From Piscicola geometra (taxonomy: Eukaryota; Annelida; Clitellata; Hirudinida; Piscicolidae): a stretch of 64,000 bases of DNA. Shown in pieces: positions 13,814 through 24,498 of the stretch. Location: positions 4,691,241 through 4,755,240 of the forward strand of contig OX030959.1 in NCBI GenBank assembly GCA_943735955.1, given 5' to 3'. Position numbers and translations under genes: made by a program. The notes under the pieces were generated by a model. It worked only from the letters and a program-made list of their open reading frames with translations. It had not been told where the DNA came from and made no database searches. How positions within the stretch are numbered: position 1 is the stretch's first letter; each line of letters opens with the position of its first letter.

Positions 13814-16789
13814 TCATAAGCCAACTTCTCCTGTCTTCTCTTCGATCCACCCCAAGAAGGGAAAGACGCGGTTGACAAACGTGTTTTGGCACAATTGCGA
13901 TTTCGGAGTAGAATCGGCTGCAAAACAACGAAAACGATAAGAATTAGAAGAAAATAGTTATCACAAAGTTGTCTCAAACTTTTGATTTCTGGATTGAACG
14001 AAACGTAGCTGTGCACTCCAATCAGCGTCCACTTGTCCTCGTGCTTCGACCTGCAAGCGAACGGACCTCCGCTGTCTCCCTGTGGTTAGAAGCGTCTTGA
14101 AATAGCATTGATCCTTCCAAACCAGGTCCCTGCTAACCATGCATGCGTTGGGGTACTTGGCTCCAGTCTCTGTTCCAATCGCCAGTACGTTTTTGCCATC
14201 AAACAAACTTCTCTCCTTCATTCTTTGCTTGAGTAGGACAGAAGATACCTTGTCTTTTTAAAACGTTGTTAACGTTAAAATTCTTATTAGAAATTAAAAA
14301 TGAATTTGTGAACAATTTGTTGTCAAATAAACATTTCCAGATAAATAGACTTTTCAAAGTTATAATTTCACTTACTTCTGAAGGTCTTTCCAAAGCCAAC
14401 GCTGACACAGTGGTGGTAATCCTGTTCCACAAAGGCCTTGTGAGGCAGACACACTGGCTGGATGAACTGCGTGAAGACAACGGCTTCCTTCAGCTCCAGG
14501 AGAGCCAAGTCGTGTCCGTGTTTCTTTGTGTACATCTTGTGCATGATGATCTGCGTGACTTCTCGGTAGATCCAGTTGTTGTCGTTCTGGATCGTCGAGC
14601 CCAAAAAGACCACGAGATCACTTTTCTTGTACCTCAAAGTTGAATGTGCACTTGGTGAAGTCTTTCCACATTCAATAAATTAATTAAGAAAAATAAATAC
14701 GTTTAATTTTTATTCGACATTTGAAACTTAAATTAATGATGCTAAAATGCTGTAAAAAATGTGAACAAAAGTTGAATACTCACATGAGCTTACGTGCTTT
14801 GTTGTAGACGCAATGGGCAGCGGTGATGACCCACCTGGAAGAGATGAGGGAGCCTCCACAAGTGACCTCCCCTGCCTCCAAGTGGATCTGCCATGGGAAC
14901 TCTCCTCTGGCCGCCTCCATGCCGTTGATCATGTACTGACTGAAGTACTTCTCAGGAATCCTGCGTCTCCCACACTCTTGTAGAAGAATTTTAATTGTTA
15001 AAATAATTTATAAAACTTCAAATAATTCAAGTTTAAAATCACCTTTGCTTTCGCACAGTAAGCCAACGATTAGATTCGAAGGGCAGTTGTTACTGCAGAA
15101 GTTTATACTGCTGGTTATATCTTTAATATATTTAGGTTGAAAAAAAATGTTAATCAAAAAAGTTTAAATCGGAAAGATTTTAACTTGATTTGAAACAACT
15201 TGAGAAACCTAGGAAGGAGGTTGAAGGAAGAATTTGAAAGTTCTGCCAAACTCACAAACTGGTCTGACTTGCGGCTCATCTCAAAGCTCTTGATCGCTGG
15301 ACTGCGTTGGCGTTTCAACATCAGCCGAATGTGAGGCTCAATCCACTCGAAGTTTTGAACAATCCACTTCAAGTGCACAAGTTTTGAATACTTTCAAATA
15401 CAAACCCTCTCGAGGCCTTCTGGCAGAAGTGGTCGGCATAGCGGTCCTTCCAGCTCGAGTGGCAGACGTACGCCTCCGACGAAGAAGAATGACGCAGCAC
15501 AAGTTCGTTCTTCTTCCGGATCATAACTTCATCGCGAAGTGTGAAATGCTTTAGATTTGTGAGAATTCATATATTTTTTTTTCGAATTTAATCGCGCTAA
15601 AAAATACAAATATATATTTCAGCTTGAAACACTTGATTGGCTTTTACGGTGATTTAATCAGTTTTGAGGCTCACCGCAGTTGGCTTCGTCTTCAGCATAA
15701 GCGCAGTCAGTGACACCATCACACATCTTGCTTGCGTCGATGCAGGGCGAGTTGACGCCTCGACACTTGAACGCATCTTCGCCACACCTTCCTGAAATGA
15801 AGCTCAACATTTGAAAAAAAGTTCAATTCGGCAACGACGATCAAAGCGTTCAAACCGCAAATGGACTCTCCCTCGTCGTCAGCGTGAGGACAGTCCACCC
15901 TGCCGTCGCAGAGGAACAGCTCAGAAATGCACCTTCCCTCCTTGCACGCGTACTCTCTGTCTAAGCACTCTTTGGGAGGTTGAATAGATTTTCAAAACTA
16001 AATTAATTTTCGATGTAAAAAAAAAGTTACTCACCACACTCTTTCTCATCTGAGTCGTCAGGACAGTCCTGATAACGATCACATCTTTGGCTGTGACTGA
16101 TGCAGTTTCCGTTACTCTGGCAAAAGACGTAAGACCCTGGTGGGCAGTCTATGCAAGAGAGGTTTCATAAGAGTTACTTTCGATTCATCGCAAACACACA
16201 ATCATACCGTCGAACTTGGACGCTCTGTTGTACACTGGAAATAAAGTTAGTTCGTTGAAAAATGCTCGCCATTATTATTATTTTTATTTTAACAAAGCAT
16301 TATTATATTTATTTTAAAATCAATATTATTCTTATTCTTTTATTAAAATAACTAATAATTTAATTGAAAGATCAATTGGCAGTGTGTTGAGTTCCACCTT
16401 TGTGGAGCAGTTGCGATACCATGGGGTTGGACCAGAGGTTGAAGGTGTTGGCACAGTGCACGATCGCCAGGATGATGCACACCATGCCGATCGTCCAACC
16501 GCCCAGAATCTTCTTGTTATTCTTCACATTCGTCCCTACAGTCAGAGTGGTTCCACCCGGGTAGCAGCTGGAGGGAGGTTGAGGTGCTTTGAGAAGTCTA
16601 ATCAGAAATCCGTCGCATACTGACACTGAAATGACACTAAAAACCTTCTAAAGAAACGAGAATTAAGAGATTTTCATCACATAATTTTTTGAAATAACTA
16701 TGTATGTATCATCGTCAACGAAAAGTGAGTGATTGTTGTTACCATAGGTACTGCTGCTCTTTGAAGAGGGAGGTTGTGTAAGTGCTCAT
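13814..16789 (-). CDS. Type II transmembrane serine protease with three LDLa domains, copy D
   Basis: Thirteen minus-strand exons: 16743-16789, 16398-16567, 16208-16234, 16035-16148, 15856-15969, 15675-15791, 15406-15526, 15043-15092, 14784-14976, 14376-14632, 14138-14253, 13980-14079 and 13814-13917 (509 aa). The domain order matches copy C: cytosolic CYPGGTTLTV, TM (WTIGMVCIILAIVHC), three LDLa, SRCR-like stalk, S1 peptidase. Triad: ITAAHC, GHDLALLEL, GDSGGPF. The activation segment is SQY|MINGMEAARGEFPW with Tyr at P1, and position 189 is Asn in YPNACM. The donor of exon 9 is GTGAGT at 14783, which adds a few residues compared with copy C. LDLa exon 5 is nearly identical to the other copies, while the peptidase exons group with copy E. 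Confidence 0.9.
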
Positions 16790-17383
16790 TTATTTATTCG
16801 CCAACTGAATGCTTATTTATCTTTCTCGCGTCACTCTCCACAATCTGAAAATACCAAAAGTTAAAGTTAAAACATTTTAAATTATTTTTGACGAATTTCA
16901 ATCGTATTCGAGTTTTGCTTATCCCAAACCTTCAAGAGCTGCTTGCCGAGAATCTTTTACATCTGGCCAGCCACTTTAACTTGCCAATAAATTTTAGAAT
17001 AATTGGTTTTAAATCCAATATTTTAAAACTTTTACTTCATATAATAATAGCTAACAGTAATATGAATGATTTATTCTCTTAATAACTCATGATGATTTCT
17101 TATCTCATTTACCTTCTCTCGGAATTTGAAGCTTGACCGTTTTTTTTCTTTTTGAAAATATTTTGTCTCACTAGGAAGATATAAGCAGCAAAGCAGGTGA
17201 ACAGCAACAACGCAGGGGGTTAGAGGGTTTAAAAGTTTTATTCAACAAATTCATTGATGAATGCTTTTGAATTTACCAACAAGCGCTATACAAATATATT
17301 TGATTGAATGTTCGATGGCATGTTACAAGGAAAGAAGGGCGTATCAGCTGTACATAAGTCAAACTCATTTATGTTAGGAGTCT
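16790..17383. other. Intergenic region upstream of protease D
   Basis: A 594-bp AT-rich gap between the start of D and the stop of E, both minus strand. It should contain the promoter of D and the 3' end of E. No further coding sequence seen. Confidence 0.5.
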
Positions 17384-20300
17384 TCAAGGCTTGGATGCAA
17401 GCCTTTCCTGAATCCATTCACTCATGGGGAAAACCTTTTGGACAAAAGTGTTTTGGCACAAAGAGGCTCTCTTTGTTGAATCTGCTCATTTCCAAAAATA
17501 AAAAAATAATTCAACAAGTTCAAATAATTTTAAAATGGATTTTAAAGTAATTACAGTAAAATTAAAATATTAAATTATTCAAATTTCTTGCCTGTCTTTT
17601 TGCTTTCAAACGTGACGTAGCTGTGCACTCCAATCAGCGTCCACTTGTCCTCGTGCTTCGACCTGCAAGCGAACGGACCTCCGCTGTCTCCCTGTGGTTA
17701 GAAGCGTCTTGAAATGGCATTGATCCTTCCAAACCAGGTCCCTGCTAACCATGCATGCGTTGGGGTACATGGCTCCAGTCTCTGTTCCAATCGCCAGTAC
17801 GTTTTTGCCACTCTTTATATGCTTGTTTTTCATTCTTTGTTTCAGCAAAACAGACGATTTTCGATCTTTTTAGGGTTGGAAAATGTTAAAAACGAGATTT
17901 TTCATTCGTTTCAAAGTTGAAAACAAATTTAAGAGAATAAACTTATATTTATAAACACAAATAAAAAAAACCTACCCCTAACTGTTCGTCCGAATCCTGT
18001 GCTGACGCAGTAGTGGTAGTCTGTCTCGTTGAACTCCTTGTGGGGCAGGCAGACAGGCTGGATGAACTGCGTGTACGAGACAGGTCGCTTGAGTCTCAGC
18101 AGGGCGATGTCATGACCTTTGAGCACTGGGTAGTCCTCTGGCACGAAGACCTTCTTGACCCCCCGAAGAACCCAGTTGCTGTCTTGCAGCATCGTCGAGC
18201 CGAAGTACGTCAGGATCTCGTCCTCCTCGAGACTTGAGTGTTGAGGGGATGCTGAAGTGCAATGAGCCTTTTAAAGCAAGTATGAAAAGTTTTTGGAAGA
18301 AAAGAAGATGGTAATGCTTCAAGGAAAAGCACATCCACCACCCACTTGTTCCCTCCCAAGTCGTGAAGGCAATGAGCTGCAGTGATGACGAGTCTTGGGG
18401 AAATGAGAGAGCCTCCACAGATGAGGCTTCCCGCCTGGAGATGAACCTGCCATGGGAACTCTCCTCTGGCCGCCTGCATGCCGTTGATCATGTACTGACT
18501 GAAGTACTTCTCAGGAATCCTGCGCCTCCCACACTCTGCGTGGAATTGTTATTTCGTAGCTTACATTGTCTTAGAGTGAAGGTATTGATAGAATGTTTAG
18601 TTTGCAGATTCTTCAAAGAATTTATCAATTAGATCACCAAGGGAACTTTTTTAAAGTATTCAAAAAGTGTTACTGCACAAACCTTCTTTCTCGCACAGTA
18701 AGCCAACTATCTGGTCAGCTGGACATTTCTTTCTGACAAATTATCTTTCGATTAAGCAAAAATTTAAAGCGACAAATAAAATTGAAAATATTAATTCTAA
18801 ATGAATATTTAGAGAATTCAAAAACTTCATTCGAATACTTCTTAAGCAGAGTAAAACTAGTATCCGATTCGAATTGCAGGTCGTAGAGCTTGTCAAATGT
18901 ATTTTTCACCAACGGAAAACTTTTGATAGGTGACCTGTAAACATTAAAACTTTTTTATAGATGAATAATTTTAATGCTTCTGAAGGGAGTAGAACGCACC
19001 CTTTAGAAGCAAGTTTGCAGAAGAAGGACGCGTAGTTTTGGCGCCAACTGGAGTAGCAGACGTAGGCGTCTTCCACCAGCGATTGGTGCAGAACCAGTTC
19101 GTTCAGCTTCTTGAAAAAAACTTTAATGGTGCTCATCATTATTTAATCAAAAAATCTTTTTTATGACAGAAAAAACGATAGTACAGATTATAAAATATTG
19201 TTTAATTGGATTTAGTTTTCTTTTGCCTTTCGGCTATATGAATGATGTTTCAATAGTTTGAACTGATGAATACAACGAATGGAAAAATATTCTAGCTGAA
19301 TCAATCAAAACGTGGGAAAAACTTACCGCATTTTTCTTCATCTTCTCCGTGCATGCAGTCCTTCACTCCGTCGCACCACTTCTCCATGCTGTGGCACACG
19401 TGGGCAGAGCTTCGACACATGAAGGACCCACCTGGACACGATCCTGAAATAATTTAACAATTGCAAACGATTGAGGAGTCTTGAGTGTTGAACCCCTTGC
19501 CATTCATAGTTTATTCTCAGTTATTAATCTACGATTAAAACTATTGAACCATGCTCATTTTAGAATATTAAATATTTTTTTTTAGTATTTATGAAATTAA
19601 ACTAGGATAAATCTGTTATTCTTTGAATGCCTAAATATCGCTACATTCTGACACTCCATCATGCTTCATTGGATTCCTACCACAGGTTCCTTCGTCCTCG
19701 TCGTCAGCGTGAGGACAGTCCACCCTGCCGTCGCAGAGGAACAGCTCAGAAATGCACCTTCCCTCCTTGCACGCGTACTCCTTCTTGAGGCACTCTTTGG
19801 GAGGTTGAGCAATTCATTGGTGCCTGTGCAATGCTTGCTGAGTTAGTCACAAGAGATATTCACCACACTCTTTCTCGTCTGAGTCGTCAGGACAGTCCTG
19901 ATAACGATCGCATCTTTGGCTGTGACTGATACAGTTTCCGTTACTCTGGCAAAAGACGTAAGACCCTGGTGGGCAGTCTATGCAAGAGAGGTTTCATAAG
20001 AGTTACTTTCGGTTCATCGCTAACACACAATCATACCGTCGAATTTGGACGCTCTGTTGTACACTGCGTAAGATTCAATGAAGCGTTAGAGATTGCGGTC
20101 AGCAGATGCAAGTGCATGAACCTTACCAAGGTTGAAAACTTTCGAGAAATTCCTGAGCGAGTGGAAGCCTGACATGTTGGCGTAGTGAGTGACTGCGACG
20201 ATGGTGACAACCATGCCAAACGTCCACCCAGCCATTATTTTCTTCCTGCTTTTGAGATTCTTTTCAGACTTTAGAGTCGTTCCTTCTGGGTAACAACTGA

Positions 20301-20410
20301 GAAGAAGTTGAGAAGTTGAAAAATGCTAAATATATATTTCATTCTATTAAAATTGAAACTTACCACAAATGGGTAGCTTCCACAAACAATGAAGAATTGT
20401 CCAAACTCAT
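17384..20410 (-). CDS. Type II transmembrane serine protease with three LDLa domains, copy E
   Basis: Thirteen minus-strand exons: 20364-20410, 20127-20296, 20037-20063, 19864-19977, 19681-19794, 19327-19443, 19000-19120, 18683-18732, 18346-18535, 17976-18232, 17750-17865, 17592-17691 and 17384-17481 (506 aa). Plan as in C and D: CYPEGTTLKS before the TM (WTFGMVVTIVAVTHY), three LDLa modules (the third is divergent, CPGGSFMC to GEDEEKC), SRCR-like stalk, S1 domain. Triad: ITAAHC, GHDIALLRL, GDSGGPF. Activation site SQY|MINGMQAARGEFPW; Asn at position 189 (YPNACM). The last intron has a GC donor (ACAG|GCAAG at 17591). Intron 3 is almost identical to copy D but intron 4 is identical to copy F, so the gene is a mosaic. 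Confidence 0.9.
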
Positions 20411-20677
20411 TTTGAACTTCCTTAAAGTTTGTTTTCTGTACGTCACTTATAATTTAAAATTGGAAAAAAATAAATTCTAAAAGTTTAATTTTCCCACTTT
20501 AAGGTTAATTAAGCATTAAATTTTTTTGAATGATCAAAAAGTCATTGATGTGGCTTCTCGGGTCAGATGATTATTTATCGAAGAAAAAAGGTAAAAATTA
20601 TGAAAAAAGAAAAAAAAATTAACAAGTGGAAAAATACAATTATTGACAAAATAAATCAAAAAGTTTCAGAGTGAAGT

Positions 20678-23600
20678 TTAGCCATTGTATCTCATTCGTT
20701 TTTCAATCCAATTTTTATAAAAATCAACCCGCTCGACAAAACTTTTCTGACAGTATTCTGAATTTACTTTTTTACTTTCTGAAAAGTGTGAAAGTGCGTT
20801 TGTATTGAATGAACTATTCCCAATAAATAAAGCCAATCAAATCAAATATTCTCAATAAATAAATCCTATTAAATCAAATATTCCCATTAAACAAATCCTA
20901 TTCACAACTAAAGATTTTGATTTCCAAACTTCATAAGCCACCTTTTACACATTCACGAAGGGTTGATCTTTAAATAAATATTCTGGCAATTAATGATCGA
21001 GACAATCGATTCAAAGTCACCAGTACCTGTGGTCTTCTTGTCGTACGTCACGTGACTGTGCACTCCGACCAGCGTCCACTTGTCCTCCTGCTTGCTCCTG
21101 CACACGAAAGGACCTCCGCTGTCGCCCTGCAGTGCATGCAAAAGAGTCATAGTTACTCATATTGTTATCATATTACAAATATAACTATTTACTATCGATA
21201 AAATTAATATGAAAAATTTATATATATGATTTAAATAATAATTTTTGAGTTCTTAACCATGCAAATGTTTGGGTATTGGTGTCCTGAGTCGGTGCCGATG
21301 CACAAGAAATCTTGCTCGTTCTGATCGTGCCTTTCCTTCATCCGCACCTTGAGCAAAACATCCGATGCTCTTTCTGCAAATGTACGCAAACCTCTTGATG
21401 CGCAGTGAAATAAAAAAACATTTTCAATTTCGAAAAGTTAAATGTCCATTAGGTAACTTTTTAAATTAGAAGTTCTAAAGAAGTCTACCTCTGTTTGTTT
21501 TTCCGAATCCCGTACTGACGCAGTAGAGGTACTCATGTTCGACAAAGGGTTTGAAGGGAAGACAGACGGGTTGGATGAAGGCACTGTAAATGACTTCCCG
21601 TTGCAGTCTTAGCAGGGATATGTCTTTCCTCAGCGGCTGGGAGATGTAGTCGTGGTGAAGGATTATGCTGTCGACAAGGTGCATTTGCCAGTTTAACGTT
21701 CTCAGAGAGACTGATCCAAGGTACACCGTGCAGAGTTTCTTGTCGATTATTCTAAACAAATAAATAAGTTTTGTTTGATAAAACACCTTTAAAAATTTTT
21801 AAAGACACACTTTTTATTTTTAAATTGAAATGTTAAAATATAGTTCGCTCTATACACGGTGCGTTTTCAAATAATATTCTCCATTACTCAACAAAATGAA
21901 AGCACATACGCTCCTTCGTTGAAGACGCAGTGGCCAGCGGTGACGACCCAGCGAGGCCCGATCAGTGCGCCTCCGCAGTCGAAACTCATGCACTTGAGGT
22001 AGACGTGCCACGGAAACTCGCCTTTGGTCGCCGCCATTCCGTTTATCATGAACGTCTGGAAGTGCGCCTCCGGTATTTTGCGTCTTCCACACTCTTGAGG
22101 GGTTGTGCCATAAATGTAGGTTGGAAGAAGGGATGAATGAAGGGAAAGTTACGTTGGTGCGTTAATCACCTTTGTTTTCGCACTTCAGTCCTGCAATGGT
22201 GTTGTCCGGACAACTGTCTCTGAGTGGGAGTTTAAATATGGTTTAAACATGCATAATGGATATTATATTATGGGAGAAAACTAGAAAGTTTTTGGTGAAA
22301 AATTTCACGTAAATTTCATCAACTCTTTCCATTTAACCTTTGGTCGTAACTAAAACGTGTGTCATTCGTAGATTTGATTTGTAATGGCTTTGTAATACGA
22401 CTTTTGATCAAAGGGTAACTTTTTATGGGTGGACTGTGGAAGTTTTGAGACTAATTTCAATATGTTATCTTAAATCTACTTGTTTATTTAGACTAAATAA
22501 TTTTGAAACGAGCTCTTGAATTTGATGATATTTATTTGATTAATCGATTGATTGATTGAAATACTAAATTTTAGTATTTCAATCAATCAATCGATTAATC
22601 AAATAAATATCATCAAATTCAAGAGCTCGTTTCAAAATTATCACATCATTTCTTCATGAATGGAAAACTTTTTGATATATATGAAATGAATATTATTTTC
22701 TCCAATCCTGATCAACTGAAAAACAAATGTAAAACCCTTTCAAGGCTTTTTTGCAGAAGAAGTCTTCGTAGTGCTGGCTCCAGCCGCTGAAGCAGACGCT
22801 CGCCTGGTGGTACATCGACGTCCTGACGCGCAGTTCGTTGCCTTTTTGGAACGTCACTTGCGGAATGTTTGTTTGAATGCTTTATGCAACTCTGCTCAGA
22901 ACGCTCAGCTCTACTCGCTCTTCTCAAAGCACTAGGTTTCTCTAACTAGCGTTATATTCAATATCGATAATATATAGCAATATAGATTTCTAAAGGAAAT
23001 ATGTTCTTTAAAGGTTCATTAAAATAAGAATTTTGACTTGGAACAACAGCATTATTTCTCAAATGACTCGAACCAACATCTCTCCGCACCTACCACAATT
23101 GTCTTCGTCGTCTTTGTTTCTGCAGTTTCCGATTCCATCGCAGACCTTCAGCGACGACAGACACACCAAGGAAACACCCGTGCACCTGAACTCACCCGGT
23201 TGGCACTTTTCTGAAGGGGATGTGATGGGAAGTTACGGAGGCTGAGCGAGCTGCAAGCGCCTTGATGCTCACGGCAGAGACTTTCTCCCTCGTCGTCAGC
23301 GTGAGGACAGTCCACCCTGCCGTCGCAGAGGAACAGCTCAGAAATGCACCTTCCCTCCTTGCACGCGTACTCCTTCTTGAGGCACTCTTTGGGAGGTTGA
23401 GCAATTCATTGGTGCCTGTGCAATGCTTGCTGAGTTAGTCACAAGAGATATTCACCACACTCTTTCTCGTCTGAGTCGTCAGGACAGTCCTGATAACGAT
23501 CGCATCTTTGGCTGTGACTGATGCACTTTTTGTTGCTTGGGCAGTACATGGAGGAGCCCATGGGACAATCTGCACGTCAAGCAAACTGAATAGCATCGAG

Positions 23601-24038
23601 GGCAAGCAAGCAAACAAGCGTCATACCGTCGAACGTGGTGGCTTTGTTGTAGACTGCAAGGAGTGAAAGGAAGATGTTGAAGCAAAGGTGGGCGCTGCTG
23701 CGAGAATATTACCTACGTGGAAGACCCTGGAGACGACGTGAGAGGACCAGGGCGTCAGGAGGTGGATGAAGTGCGTGGTCGAGACGACCGTGACCACCGT
23801 GAGCAGAGTCCACGCCGTGAGCAGCTTCACTCGATTCCGGAAGTTCGTCCTCACAGTCAGCGTCGTTCCGTTGGGGTAGCAGCTGCAGGTGGTGGTTGCA
23901 TGCAGGCAGTGAGGTTAGCATCTTCGAAAAGTTACTTCACCATTTTAGAATGCATGATATAATTTAAGACAACTACCACAATTTGGACTCCCCTTGAAAG
24001 ATGGAAGTGCTGATGATGCTGTATTTCTTATCACTCAT
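20678..24038 (-). CDS. Type II transmembrane serine protease with three LDLa domains, copy F (inverted duplicate of C)
   Basis: Thirteen minus-strand exons: 23977-24038, 23713-23882, 23627-23653, 23456-23569, 23273-23386, 23094-23210, 22736-22856, 22170-22219, 21910-22093, 21489-21751, 21258-21373, 21027-21126 and 20678-20778 (512 aa). Every exon length equals copy C except exon 1 (62 versus 65). Much of the protein and many introns are nearly identical to C, so this is a fairly recent inverted copy about 10 kb away. The same features are seen: CCYPNGTTL, TM, three LDLa, SRCR-like stalk, S1 triad (TAGHC, KDISLLRL, GDSGGPF), TF|MINGM activation site and Asn at position 189 (YPNICM). Intron 7 carries a long perfect palindrome absent from C. 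Confidence 0.9.
22497..22641. repeat. Perfect inverted repeat, 72-bp arms with a 1-bp spacer
   Basis: 22497-22568 is the exact reverse complement of 22570-22641, with one T between. It lies in intron 7 of protease F. The matching intron of copy C (about 11330-11400) has a single copy, so the second arm was added by local inverted duplication. Confidence 0.95.
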
Positions 24039-24498
24039 TTTTCAAATCTACATTTTTATTTGTTTAATAAATAAGAGAATACGTCACTAATAAAGTGCTT
24101 ACTTTGCAAATGAACTCTTCCACAAACCTGACATCAAGCATTAAGTTTGAAGCGATGCAAGTGAAACCTCGCGCACGGTATTCCATCTTTGCGGCTTCCT
24201 GTTCCATCAGTTCTTCGACTCCTTCAAAGTATCAGGCGTTTCCACTCAAAAAGCTTTTGTTGCTTAACGCAGAATGAATTGCTTTCGTGCCTTCGTTTTA
24301 AAAGCTCGAGGCAGACCTTTTATTCTACGAGAACACTCCATCCTATCGTAATTAAACCAGAGAAGTTTACAGAGAAGTTCCCCTCTTGAATAGACATGTA
24401 TGAATGTCGTATATATAATTAAAATAGCAAATAACGAAGCCTCTGGAAACATTAAAACTGTTTGTCAGAACATTCAACAAGCTATCAGAAAAGTGTGG
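24039..24498. other. Intergenic region upstream of protease F
   Basis: A 460-bp gap holding the F promoter and the eIF4A3 3' end. An AATAAA on the minus strand (24319-24324) is a candidate poly(A) signal for eIF4A3. No other gene seen. Confidence 0.45.
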
